From Akkermansiaceae bacterium (lineage in GTDB: Bacteria > Verrucomicrobiota > Verrucomicrobiia > Verrucomicrobiales > DEV007): DNA of 64,000 nucleotides. Position 1 is the first letter of the stretch; each line of letters begins with the position of its first letter. This document shows, piece by piece, positions 1-8,165 of this stretch. The stretch is taken from contig JACKQE010000005.1 in assembly GCA_024233005.1 (NCBI GenBank), forward strand, positions 186,001-250,000. Reading direction: 5' to 3'. The position numbers were made by a program, and so were the translations under genes. The notes beneath the pieces are model-generated. The model made no database searches and was not told the origin of the DNA. It saw nothing but the letters and a program-made list of their open reading frames with translations.

Positions 1-1797
1 CAGGGCTTCGGCCCCACCCGCGGCGAGGGTGGGACGCATCTCCCAGCTCAAGAGCATTTCCTCCAAAATACTCAGATTGGTGGCATGATCATCGATGACG
101 AGAACCCGGAGTCCGCACAGGCAGTCCAGGATTGGCATGGTGGCACTATCCTCTACTGCCTCGATGTCGGCCACGGCGGTGAAGTGAAAGGTGCTGCCCA
201 CGCCCGGTGTGCTCTCGACCCAGAGTTTGCCGTTCATCAGGCTGACCAATTGTCCTGCGATGGAAAGCCCCAATCCGGTGCCTCCGAAGCGCCGGGTGGT
301 CGAGGATTCGGCTTGGGTGAAGGATTCAAAAATCACCTCAACCTTGTCTGATGGAATCCCGATACCGGTGTCACTCACGAGGAAATGAAGACAAACCTGG
401 TCAGGGGTCCTTGATTCCACCTTCACCGTCACCACGACTTCCCCTGTCTGGGTAAACTTGATCGCATTTCCCACCAAGTTGTTCAGTATCTGTTGCAGGC
501 GCCCGGAATCTCCCCGCAAATAATCCGGCACCTCCGGTTCAATCCGGTAGGCCAACTCCAGTTGTTTGTCTGCCGCCCTCACCGAGAGGGCCTGCAGGGT
601 GTCTCCCACCCTGTCGCGGAGGTGGAACGGATGCCGGTCCAAGGTCATCCTGCCGGCCTCGATTTTGGAGAAATCCAAAATGTCGTTGAGAATGGCAAGC
701 AGGGAATCCGCCGAGTTTCTGACAATTGACAGATACTCCCGCTGGGTTGGGGTGAGCTTCGTGTCGCTGAGCAGCTCGGTCATTCCGATGATCCCGTTCA
801 TCGGAGTCCGGATCTCATGGCTCATGTTGGCGAGGAATTCGCTTTTGGCGCGGGCCCCCGCTTCGGCGGTGCGCTTGGCGATGCGCAGATCGTCCTCTGC
901 TTGGCGGCGCTCTGTGATATCCCAGTTCGTTCCGATCATGCGGAGCGGCCGTCCGGAGGCGTCCCGTTGCACGATTCCGTTCGCCTTGATGTAATGGATG
1001 CTATGGTCGGGCCAGACCACGCGGAACTCGGAGTCGAAATCGCATTCCCCGCGGAGAGCTCTTTGGATTTTTTCCCTCTCGCGTGGCAGATCCTCCGGAT
1101 GCAGTCCTTCCTCCCACGCCTCATAAGCTCCGGAGAAGGAGTCCTCCGTAATGCCATAGAGGCGGTACATTTGTTCGTCCCACACCAAGGTGTTGGCCAC
1201 GGTGTCGAAGTCCCAGATGCCGATGGCACCCGCCTGGGTTGCCAGGATAAGGCGATTGGAGATCAGGTTCAGCTTTTCTTCCGCAGCCTTGCGCTCCGTC
1301 ACATCGGTGATCGATCCGGCCATCCGGGTGGGGGCACCATCAGCGTTGCGCACCGCCAAACCGCGAGCCCGGAACCATCGGTAGGATCCATCCCGGTGCA
1401 TTAACCGGTATTCAACATCGTAGGGAGTCCCTTCAGCCAGATGGGCGTTGATGGCGGCGGTGGTTGCGGACACATCCTCCGGGTGCAGCTTCGAGGAAAA
1501 CTCCACAAAGAGGTTGGCCATTTCATGGTCCCGGTATCCCAGCAATTCCTTGAACCTTGGGGAATATTCGACAATGTCAGAGGACAAGTCCCAGTCCCAA
1601 ATGCCGTCGTTGCTGCCCCGCACCGCCAAAGCATAGCGCTCCTCGCTCGCTGCCAGGGCGCGGATGATTTCCTCGCCGGCCAAAGCAGGTGAACCTTCCC
1701 GAGGAGCACCAGGGAAGAGGGGGCCGGCAAAGTCTCTCTTCTCTGACCCGAACGGCTCCAGTCCGGAGGAGGTGGGATCGTCTGGTATTTCCGGCAT
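1..1797 (-). CDS. Hybrid sensor histidine kinase with two PAS domains (C-terminus cut by window edge)
   Basis: Read directly from the minus strand: an ATG at 1797 opens a frame that stays open to base 1, at least 599 codons. Two PAS domains come first (about residues 45-165 and 175-295); each ends in an ITERK/ITERR-type PAC motif. A classical H-box follows, NMSHEIRTPMNG, with the phospho-accepting His near residue 327, then an ATPase domain with DTGIGIP and FGGTGLGLSI. The start of a receiver domain (LRVLVIDDHATN, about residue 560) runs off the window. There is no obvious membrane segment, so it is probably a cytoplasmic sensor. It starts 20 bp after the stop of the 1818-3023 gene, so the two are probably one transcript. 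The signal sensed cannot be told. Confidence 0.88.
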   Translation of the reverse strand, partial: MPEIPDDPTSSGLEPFGSEKRDFAGPLFPGAPREGSPALAGEEIIRALAASEERYALAVRGSNDGIWDWDLSSDIVEYSPRFKELLGYRDHEMANLFVEFSSKLHPEDVSATTAAINAHLAEGTPYDVEYRLMHRDGSYRWFRARGLAVRNADGAPTRMAGSITDVTERKAAEEKLNLISNRLILATQAGAIGIWDFDTVANTLVWDEQMYRLYGITEDSFSGAYEAWEEGLHPEDLPREREKIQRALRGECDFDSEFRVVWPDHSIHYIKANGIVQRDASGRPLRMIGTNWDITERRQAEDDLRIAKRTAEAGARAKSEFLANMSHEIRTPMNGIIGMTELLSDTKLTPTQREYLSIVRNSADSLLAILNDILDFSKIEAGRMTLDRHPFHLRDRVGDTLQALSVRAADKQLELAYRIEPEVPDYLRGDSGRLQQILNNLVGNAIKFTQTGEVVVTVKVESRTPDQVCLHFLVSDTGIGIPSDKVEVIFESFTQAESSTTRRFGGTGLGLSIAGQLVSLMNGKLWVESTPGVGSTFHFTAVADIEAVEDSATMPILDCLCGLRVLVIDDHATNLSILEEMLLSWEMRPTLAAGGAEAL

Positions 1798-1817
1798 GGA
1801 GTCGACCTGCCTTTCCG

Positions 1818-3023
1818 TTAAACATTGGTGCGAAGATTCCGGGCCGCGGCCACCGTCAAAGTCACCCGCAATCCACGACCATCCATCCGGTTGGCCACGG
1901 TGACGTGCCCCCCCTGAAGAGACATGAATTTGCGGACGAGGGTCAGCCCAAGCCCGAGGGCCGCTCCGGTCGGTTTGGTGGTGAAAAAGGGATCAAAAAT
2001 GGCTCCGATTTTGTCTTCCGAAACTCCGGGGCCGTTGTCCTCGATCACGATCTCTTCTACCAGATCTCCCTTCCGCAGCCGGTTGCCGCTGCGGGAGTCG
2101 ACGGGCGGGGAGGATTCCAATATGCGCGATCCGGTTGTGACCGTGACCGTGCCTCCGGGTTCGGTCGCCTGCGAGGCATTGAGAATCACCTGAATCAAGG
2201 CCTGCTGCATTTCAGGAGGGGACAATCGCGCATCCGGCAGATCCTTGGCGAGGTCCAGTTTGAAATGAATCCCATGACCCTCCATTTCGCCTTCCAAAAC
2301 GGACGTGCTCCAGATGACCAAAGCATTCAAGTCAGTGGGAACCATTTGGAGAGCTTGGTCTTTGGAGGTCTCCATGAGGCGGGCCACAACCTGATCCGCC
2401 CGGTTCACAGCGTTCTCCAGCACCTCCAGAAGATCCTGTCCTCCGGGGGCGTCCCCTACCAGTTTTTTCAGAGGGGGGGCTGCCATCCGGATTTGGGCCA
2501 GAGGATTGCGGATTTCATGGGCCACACCGGCGGCAAGGTGGGCGATGGATTCGGCGCGGGCAGCGCTCACGAGGGACTGATGGGCTCGGCGCAGATCGGC
2601 GTGGTAATGCCGCAACCTGAGGTGGGTCTCCAGCCTGGCTTTGAGAACTCCCATGTCGACCGGTTTGGTCACATAATCATTGGCTCCGGCACGGAGCGCT
2701 TGCACGATAGCCACCGACTCGTTTTTGGCGGTGGTCATGATCACGGGAAGTTCCAGTGATGAAAACCGTTCCCGGACTTTTCTGAGCACCTCCATACCAT
2801 CGATTTCCGGCATCATGATGTCCAGAAGAATGGCTTCATAGTCTTCCCGGTTGGGGGAGGGACGTTCCGTGGCCAAGCCCAGCAGCTCCAGGGCAATGCG
2901 GCCGTCCGGGGCGCAGGTCACTTCGTAACCCTCCTCCTTCAGCCGCGCTTCCAGGATGGTCCGGTTCACTTTGGTGTCATCCACCACCAAAATCCGGGTT
3001 TTCCTCTGCTCTGAAACATTCAT
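1818..3023 (-). CDS. Receiver-domain histidine kinase (REC-HisKA-HATPase)
   Basis: 401 residues. The N-terminal receiver (about 10-135) shows the acidic pair VVDD, the phosphoacceptor Asp68 in LLDIMMPEIDG and the conserved Lys120 in YVTKPVD. A dimerisation/phosphotransfer helix follows, with AHEIRNPL (His169), then a GHKL ATPase domain with IEDNGPGV and GLGLTLVRKF. The order receiver-then-kinase is that of proteins that are phosphorylated by another kinase and then signal onward. It lies directly upstream of the PAS hybrid kinase on the same strand, which is a plausible partner in a short phosphorelay. No DNA-binding output domain is present in either protein. Confidence 0.9.
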   Translation of the reverse strand: MNVSEQRKTRILVVDDTKVNRTILEARLKEEGYEVTCAPDGRIALELLGLATERPSPNREDYEAILLDIMMPEIDGMEVLRKVRERFSSLELPVIMTTAKNESVAIVQALRAGANDYVTKPVDMGVLKARLETHLRLRHYHADLRRAHQSLVSAARAESIAHLAAGVAHEIRNPLAQIRMAAPPLKKLVGDAPGGQDLLEVLENAVNRADQVVARLMETSKDQALQMVPTDLNALVIWSTSVLEGEMEGHGIHFKLDLAKDLPDARLSPPEMQQALIQVILNASQATEPGGTVTVTTGSRILESSPPVDSRSGNRLRKGDLVEEIVIEDNGPGVSEDKIGAIFDPFFTTKPTGAALGLGLTLVRKFMSLQGGHVTVANRMDGRGLRVTLTVAAARNLRTNV

Positions 3024-3328
3024 GAGATTGGCGGGACCGGCAGGAGATCAGGCGGTTGGAGGAAAATTCAATCTTGGTGAGTTTTGCCGGAGGTTGCCAG
3101 TCTGGCTGGATGGTTTCTCTGAAAGTGGTGTTGCCTGTTGCAGATGATACAGGTCGGAATAGGTGAATCCGCAGAACTATCCTACGGAAAGAAGCCAGAT
3201 AGCGTCAAGCCAAACTGACAGGGAGAGGGCTTGAGGTTTGATCAGCTCCCTGGGGCTGTGGGGGAGGCTTTCTGGGGAAAGCAACCGCTGCAGGCTCTTG
3301 CTTGCTCCGAGAGACGGGGCACCACCCT
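3024..3328. other. Intergenic region upstream of the kinase pair
   Basis: About 305 bases without a convincing gene. It should hold the promoter of the 3023 kinase gene (minus strand) and the 3' end of the 3329-4813 transcript. A small stem-loop, GCTTTC-TGGG-GAAAGC, lies at 3267-3282 but has no T tract, so it is only a weak terminator candidate. I see no recognisable operator or RNA. Confidence 0.5.
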
Positions 3329-4813
3329 TCAGGGCTTCTTGGAGGATTCCGCTCCAGGGGCCGGAGTGGGGACGGTCCGGGCGGGCTCAGTGAATTGAGC
3401 CGGCAGAAAAAACTGACTCACCTGGAGGCGGTCACCACTCCCCGAGCGAAGGGAACGGAAATCCACGGCCAGCAATGCCTGCGGAGGCATGCCGGGAGGC
3501 AGGAGAAAAGAGACGCCGGTGCCTTCCGGTTCGATGATGTGGCGAATCGATCGCACCAACTGAGGCTCTCCGGGATTGCGTCCGGGAACAAGGGGCCATT
3601 GGGCGAGCGGCCAATCTCCGGCCTTGTCTATAACCTCCTGCGCCAGAGGGCTGCTGAAGTGGCACTCCAGCCATCCGTCCCGGATCTCCAACTCGGTGAT
3701 GTGGAACGCGGCCGGCTCCGTTGGCAGGACGACGCCGGCCCCTGATTTGAGCCCTGCCAGCAGCGAAGCGCCATCGGGAGAGGGGGCCAACGCGTTGATT
3801 CCGGGGGCCAGTTCGGAGGAAGAAAGCCACGGGCCCGCGCATCCCTTTAGATGATCCCCCTCTCCATAGAGGCGGACTCTGGCGAGTCTGCCTCCTGACG
3901 CATCCCCAACGATGAGGTCACCATTGGGACCGGATCCAGGCAATCTCACCCAAGCGAGCGCAGAGGGATGTTCGCAGACTGAAGGCGGCAGGAGAGCGAG
4001 AGGGAATTGGGCGGACGGGGGAGTGGGGGCCGCGTTGGCTTGTGTCGACTTGGTTTTTCCTTTGGCAGTCGCTGGCGGGGGCAACTGGGGCAGGCTCTCT
4101 GGGTTTCCATACCAAGCGTTCAATTCCAGTTGGTAAACTGCGGGGGCTCCCCAGGGGCTGTGGGCGTCGAGCACGAACACCTGCCCCTCCGGTCCGGAGG
4201 CCAGAGCGGTCACCTGGCTGAAACCTGCGGCCACCACGGAAGTGGTCCGGCCATCTTTGGCGAGCAGGACCAGGCACCCAGCCCAGCGAGGGATCCAGGT
4301 AAAATGTTCATCTTTGGGGGGCAGTGGGACCGGGTTTCGCTGGGCCCAGTTTCCGGCTGCGGACGCGAACGCCAGCAGGGTGCTGCCATCGCGTCGGAAG
4401 AGGGCCCGAGGCGCTGTTCCCTGATCCGGCGGCCCGACGTTCAGTCCCCAGGCCGACAAGACCACCTCCGAGAGGTCTCCTGTGCCGTCGGCATTCAAAT
4501 CGATCAGCCGGGACAACTCCGCGGTCTGGAGCACCAGAGTGGCCTTGTCATCCTGCAAGAGGACCGCCCCCGGCCGGTTCAGTCCATCATGCCAGTAGGT
4601 CTGCCAAGTATGTCCGCCGGTGGGCGCGGACTTGCCAAGCCAGAGTCCGGCGGGGCCAGCCAAGGCAAGGTTGCCTTCTGGTGCCCAATCAACCGCAGTC
4701 ACGGATTGGGTGTTCAGGCCGGTCACCGCGAGGCGTGCCACTTCCGGAGGTGCGGCCAAGATCGTTCCAGGCAGAGCTAGGCAAATGAAAATCGCTAAAG
4801 TCCGGCGCAGCAT
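3329..4813 (-). CDS. Exported protein of unknown function, probably beta-propeller
   Basis: 494 residues from the ATG at 4813; an upstream in-frame ATG at 4954 would add a Pro/Arg-rich stretch with no sense. The chosen start gives a signal peptide (MLRRTLAIFICLALPGTILA). The body has repeated VDWAPEGNLALAGPAGLW-like and NADGTGDL-like segments that resemble blades of the NHL / sorbosone-dehydrogenase type propellers common in this phylum, but no catalytic residues are recognisable. A separate C-terminal beta domain (about 385-475) precedes a Pro/Ser tail. The start overlaps the stop of the 5622 gene by one base (TGATG), so the two are translationally coupled. Function unknown. Confidence 0.7.
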   Translation of the reverse strand: MLRRTLAIFICLALPGTILAAPPEVARLAVTGLNTQSVTAVDWAPEGNLALAGPAGLWLGKSAPTGGHTWQTYWHDGLNRPGAVLLQDDKATLVLQTAELSRLIDLNADGTGDLSEVVLSAWGLNVGPPDQGTAPRALFRRDGSTLLAFASAAGNWAQRNPVPLPPKDEHFTWIPRWAGCLVLLAKDGRTTSVVAAGFSQVTALASGPEGQVFVLDAHSPWGAPAVYQLELNAWYGNPESLPQLPPPATAKGKTKSTQANAAPTPPSAQFPLALLPPSVCEHPSALAWVRLPGSGPNGDLIVGDASGGRLARVRLYGEGDHLKGCAGPWLSSSELAPGINALAPSPDGASLLAGLKSGAGVVLPTEPAAFHITELEIRDGWLECHFSSPLAQEVIDKAGDWPLAQWPLVPGRNPGEPQLVRSIRHIIEPEGTGVSFLLPPGMPPQALLAVDFRSLRSGSGDRLQVSQFFLPAQFTEPARTVPTPAPGAESSKKP

Positions 4814-5622
4814 CACGGAGGGGGGAGGGGAGGGGCTGGGGCGGAGGGAGTCGGCGCCTGGGGAGGGGCGGCCGCACCGGGGGGGATCAGGGGGAAACTG
4901 AGGGTGAAATCGACCGCCTCTTTGGGGCTCAACTTGAGCCGGTTGCCATCCCACTCCCCGGCGCTGGGTTGGATGCCCGGTTTCAGGGCTTCGGGAATTT
5001 CGATGAGGAGGTTGCTGCTGCCCTTCTGGATTTGATACCGGATCTTGAATCGAGGGCCATCGGGACCTCCCACCGGTGGCAGAATCGTTTCAGTGATCGC
5101 CAGCTTGCCCCAGAGGTAGCGGAACACGGGCAAGCCGTTCTCTCGCAGGTAGCCTTGAAACAACGGAAAGCCGAAGGCATCCTGACTGTTGGCAAGAGGG
5201 TGTGGTCCGATGGCGGTGAACCCCCGCTTGGCCGGCACAGAGTGGACTTCCCGGTTGTCCAGGTCTGTCATCGGTCCCATCCAAACACCGAGGAGTCGGC
5301 ATTCCACCGTATCCCAGAGATAAGAAAACCCATCCGCGCTGGTTACACCCAGCGCGTCTGGGATGATGTCAGGGGCGACCGGAACCTCGGGAGCCGTCGC
5401 CGTGCCAGACACCACCGGCGGCTGGGGGAGTCGGACCCGGCTTTGTGGAAAGACGAGAGGATCGGCAATGCCAGTCTGGAAAGCTCCACGGATCACGGAA
5501 AATTCCGGAGCAAGGTTCGTGGAGACCCCCACTTCCTGCGCATGGCTACCCCAGCTCCCGATGAGCACCGAAACCCAGGTCAGACCTGGGCGCAACAGTC
5601 TCAGAAAAGGAGGGGCGAGCAT
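4813..5622 (-). CDS. Exported protein of unknown function, Pro-rich tail
   Basis: 269 residues from the ATG at 5622, chosen because it directly precedes a signal peptide (MLAPPFLRLLRPGLTWVSVL..., cleavage near SHAQ); an earlier ATG at 5781 would overlap the preceding gene. The mature part has one beta-rich region with a conserved-looking WGKLAITETILPPVGG segment and ends in a low-complexity Pro/Ala stretch of about 25 residues. The similar end-domain in the next protein (SFPLIPPG here, FLLPPG there) suggests both act in the same extracytoplasmic place. It is coupled to the 3329-4813 gene by a TGATG overlap. I do not recognise the family. Confidence 0.65.
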   Translation of the reverse strand: MLAPPFLRLLRPGLTWVSVLIGSWGSHAQEVGVSTNLAPEFSVIRGAFQTGIADPLVFPQSRVRLPQPPVVSGTATAPEVPVAPDIIPDALGVTSADGFSYLWDTVECRLLGVWMGPMTDLDNREVHSVPAKRGFTAIGPHPLANSQDAFGFPLFQGYLRENGLPVFRYLWGKLAITETILPPVGGPDGPRFKIRYQIQKGSSNLLIEIPEALKPGIQPSAGEWDGNRLKLSPKEAVDFTLSFPLIPPGAAAPPQAPTPSAPAPPLPPP

Positions 5623-5747
5623 CGCGGAATCAACACCATAACTGGCATTCCGGCAAGCGACCGCAACCGGTGGAATGGAAAAATTTTGGATTTCCGTAAT
5701 GAAAGCGCCATTCGAAGCGGCTGCCGCCTTACTGCGGGAGATCCAGA

Positions 5748-6833
5748 TCAGCAGACTTCGGGCAGCACATCGTCCAAACAAGCCAAGAGGTGACGGATTG
5801 TGGCTTCGGTTTCGTCCCCCATGTTGGAAAGGCGGAAGGTCTTGCCCTTGATTTTTCCGTAGCCTCCGTCAATCGCGAGGCCGTGTTTTGATTTGAGCAG
5901 GGAAGTCAGCTTCGCGACATCAATGCCCCGGTTGTTGGCGACACAGGTCAGGGAGACCGAACGGAAGCCTTCGGGAGCGAAGAACTCAAAGCCATTCGCC
6001 GTCACCCATTCATGCACCAGGGCATTGAGAGCCGCATGGCGGGCGTGGCGGGCGGCAATGCCCTCGGCTTCGATTTTCTTCACGGTGTGGGCCAGACCGA
6101 AGATGGTGCTGATGCACGGAGTGCTGGGAGTCATGTCCTTCTCGTGGTTGCTGAGGAACTCGAGGAAATCGAAATAGTAACCCCGACCAGGAACGGACTT
6201 GGCCCGCTCCATGGCCCGGGGGGAAACGGTGAAAATGGCCAGTCCGGGGGGCAGCGCAAGGGCTTTCTGGCTCCCGGCCAAAACCACGTCGGCACCCCAG
6301 GCTTCTGCCGGTGTGGGCATCGCGCTGAGCGAGGAGACCGTGTCCACGACCAGCATCACCTCCTCAAATTGGCGCACCACTGCGGCGATTTCGGCGACCG
6401 GATTGAGAACGCCGGTCGAGGTTTCATTGTGGATCAGGGTCACGGTGTCGTAGAGGCCTGTCGCCAATTTCTCCTGCACTGCGGAGGGGTCGATGGGCTG
6501 TCCCCATTCGAATTGCAGCGCGTCGGCCTCGCGACCGCAACGTCGGGCCACGTCGACCCACTTGTCTGAAAAGGCTCCCGAGCAGCAGCAGAGGACCCTC
6601 TTCAGGGAGAGATTCCGGATCGCACCCTCCATGATGCCCCAGGCGGAGGAAGTGCTCAGGAAGACCGGTTGGGTGGTCTCCAGGAGGCTTTGCAGGCCGG
6701 GCTGCATGGAGGCATAGAGGGTTTGGAATTCTTTGCCTCGGTGGCCGATCATTGGAGCCGACATGGCGGCGTAGGTTTCGGGGGAAACTTCGACAGGACC
6801 GGGAATGTGCAGGCGGGTGTGGCGGGGGCTCAT
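5748..6833 (-). CDS. Class V aminotransferase (alanine-glyoxylate / serine-pyruvate type)
   Basis: 361 residues from the ATG at 6833, which gives the family's usual opening (RLHIPGPVEVSPE). PLP-binding features are visible: an early substrate/phosphate region IGHRGKEF, the cofactor Asp164 in LVVDTVSSLS, and the Schiff-base Lys190 in LAGSQKALALPPG. Family members transfer an amino group between alanine or serine and glyoxylate or a phosphorylated keto acid in the cytoplasm; the exact substrate cannot be fixed here, and a role as the serine-pathway transaminase is possible. Earlier in-frame ATGs (6962, 6938) would add a non-homologous leader. It lies 125 bp upstream of the 5622 gene, so shared transcription is possible. 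Confidence 0.88.
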   Translation of the reverse strand: MSPRHTRLHIPGPVEVSPETYAAMSAPMIGHRGKEFQTLYASMQPGLQSLLETTQPVFLSTSSAWGIMEGAIRNLSLKRVLCCCSGAFSDKWVDVARRCGREADALQFEWGQPIDPSAVQEKLATGLYDTVTLIHNETSTGVLNPVAEIAAVVRQFEEVMLVVDTVSSLSAMPTPAEAWGADVVLAGSQKALALPPGLAIFTVSPRAMERAKSVPGRGYYFDFLEFLSNHEKDMTPSTPCISTIFGLAHTVKKIEAEGIAARHARHAALNALVHEWVTANGFEFFAPEGFRSVSLTCVANNRGIDVAKLTSLLKSKHGLAIDGGYGKIKGKTFRLSNMGDETEATIRHLLACLDDVLPEVC

Positions 6834-6965
6834 GAAGTGGAGAAAAGGAAGAATGGCGCAGTTGCGGGTAATCAATGGCCGTTTCCCGGCATCGTGCAAC
6901 CGGGGAATCTGAGCATTTAAAGCGTCAACATGGCTCATGTGAGATGAGTGATAATGTCCCAAATA

Positions 6966-6980
6966 GCGCCAAAATGGCGC
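6966..6980. promoter_or_regulatory. Inverted repeat GCGCC-N5-GGCGC between divergent genes
   Basis: A perfect 5-bp inverted repeat with an AAAAT centre lies between the aminotransferase and the Hsp20 operon. It could be an operator for either. It is not a CIRCE element, whose arms are TTAGCACTC. The regulator is unknown. Confidence 0.3.
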
Positions 6981-7095
6981 ATTTCGGCCAACCTTGGGAA
7001 GGCTGGTCTGCGATGTAACATACTGTAAAAGAATGATAAAGCTGAGTGTCTGCTGTTGGGTATGAAGTTTGCAGATCTATCTTAGTGAAACAAAA

Positions 7096-7117
7096 GAGAT
7101 TCTCTTGAGGAAATCTC
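7096..7117 (+). promoter_or_regulatory. Imperfect stem-loop in the hsp20 leader
   Basis: GAGATT at 7096-7101 can pair with AATCTC at 7112-7117, 37 bases before the Hsp20 start. A short, weak stem in a 5' leader of a heat-shock gene could act as a thermosensor, but this is inference from position only. Confidence 0.2.
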
Positions 7118-7154
7118 AAAAAACCCAAACCCAAAACTAAAACCTCTGATCATC

Positions 7155-7589
7155 ATGAAACTCGTGCGTTACCAATCACACCCACTGGCCCATGCTATGG
7201 ATGACATTGACCGGATTTTCTCAGGTCCATTCGAGGGATTCGGCCGTCTCTTTGAACTGGCCCAGCGTTTTGGCCCGGGGGCACTCCCCTCCCGATCGGG
7301 AGCGGGCGATCTTTACGAGGACGATCATCATTATTTTGTGAGGCTCGACCTGCCGGGGATCAAGAAAGAGGCCGTCAAGCTCGAAATCCAGTCCAACGCA
7401 CTCCTGGTGAGTGTTCAGGAAGCCAAGGCCGACCAGGAAACGGAAGAGTCGGTTGTTTACAAGCGATCTGTCTCCCTGCCTGAAGGAGTCAACGCGGAGG
7501 GAGTGACCGCAAAGCTGGAAGACGGGGTTTTAACCGTCACCCTGCCCAAGGCGGAGGACCGCAAACCCAAGCTCATCAATATCGACTAA
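7155..7589 (+). CDS. Hsp20 / alpha-crystallin small heat-shock protein
   Basis: 144 residues, the usual length. The alpha-crystallin domain covers about residues 45-140: YFVRLDLPGIKKEAVKLE, then GVTAKLEDGVLTVTLPK, the diagnostic LENGVL-type end motif, with a short C-terminal extension. These proteins form oligomers that hold unfolding proteins without ATP. The variable N-terminal arm carries FGRLFEL-type hydrophobic patches expected for client binding. It is followed 45 bp later by a second Hsp20 gene, so the pair is probably one operon. The upstream A-rich leader has an imperfect stem (GAGATT...AATCTC, 7096-7117) but no CIRCE site. Confidence 0.95.
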   Translation: MKLVRYQSHPLAHAMDDIDRIFSGPFEGFGRLFELAQRFGPGALPSRSGAGDLYEDDHHYFVRLDLPGIKKEAVKLEIQSNALLVSVQEAKADQETEESVVYKRSVSLPEGVNAEGVTAKLEDGVLTVTLPKAEDRKPKLINID

Positions 7590-7634
7590 TACAACTTCAA
7601 TTCATTGATTTAACACACCCACAGTCATCATTCC

Positions 7635-8033
7635 ATGAACACTACCTGCTGCAAACCCACCACTCCGCAAACGGAGGCCCCTAAGGCGCCTGCCAAATCC
7701 CGGCCCACGGTGCCCCGGCATCACCTGGGGACTCTTCCGGAGAACGCCGGATGGGAACTCCGGGTCGAACTTCCCGGCGTTTCCAAGGATGCCCTCAAGA
7801 TCACCCTGGAAAAGGGGGAATTGACCATCGAAGCGTCCCGCTCCGGGGCCATTCCGGAAAACTGGCGTCCAGTCGGCGCGGCTTCCGTGCCCTCGGACTA
7901 CCGTCTCGATCTCTCCCTGCGCGAGGATCTGATTGCATCCGATGAGGTCACGGCCTCACTCGAAAATGGTATTCTGAACCTGCGGTTCCCGTCGAGGCGG
8001 GAGGTGCAACCCCGCGTTGTGCCAGTCAATTGA
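7635..8033 (+). CDS. Second Hsp20 family protein
   Basis: 132 residues. It keeps the alpha-crystallin core: WELRVELPGVSKDALKIT, a middle region, then VTASLENGILNLRFPSR, the family end motif. The N-terminal arm is short, Pro/Thr-rich and carries a Cys pair (TTCCKP), unlike the first Hsp20. There is no IXI-type C-terminal extension of normal form; it ends in VVPVN. It is the downstream partner of the 7155 gene, and two unlike small heat-shock proteins in one operon often form mixed oligomers. Transcription probably stops at the hairpin 8087-8117. Confidence 0.9.
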   Translation: MNTTCCKPTTPQTEAPKAPAKSRPTVPRHHLGTLPENAGWELRVELPGVSKDALKITLEKGELTIEASRSGAIPENWRPVGAASVPSDYRLDLSLREDLIASDEVTASLENGILNLRFPSRREVQPRVVPVN

Positions 8034-8063
8034 GTCTCATTCCCCCCCAAGGGGGAGAGACTC
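8032..8063 (+). other. Stem-loop directly after the second hsp20 stop
   Basis: GAGTCTC at 8032-8038 pairs with GAGACTC at 8057-8063, with an inner CCCCC/GGGGG stem. It overlaps the TGA stop codon. It may protect the transcript end or contribute to termination together with the next hairpin. Confidence 0.45.
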
Positions 8064-8086
8064 GTCAAAATAAGGCTGAGTTGGAC

Positions 8087-8117
8087 CGCCGGGCGGGAGT
8101 TTCCTGCCCGGCGTTTT
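8087..8117 (+). terminator. Rho-independent terminator of the hsp20 operon
   Basis: CGCCGGGC (8087-8094) pairs with GCCCGGCG (8106-8113) over an 11-base loop and is followed at once by TTTT. It lies between convergent genes and could also slow transcription from the sulfatase side. Confidence 0.75.
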
Positions 8118-8165
8118 CCATACCGTGACCAAGCACGGAGAAGGCGTTTTCCGAATTGCTGCCCG

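Noticed and set aside
6963..7154. A CIRCE or ROSE heat-shock control element before hsp20
   Set aside because: No TTAGCACTC arms and no Shine-Dalgarno-pairing hairpin; only weak inverted repeats are seen.
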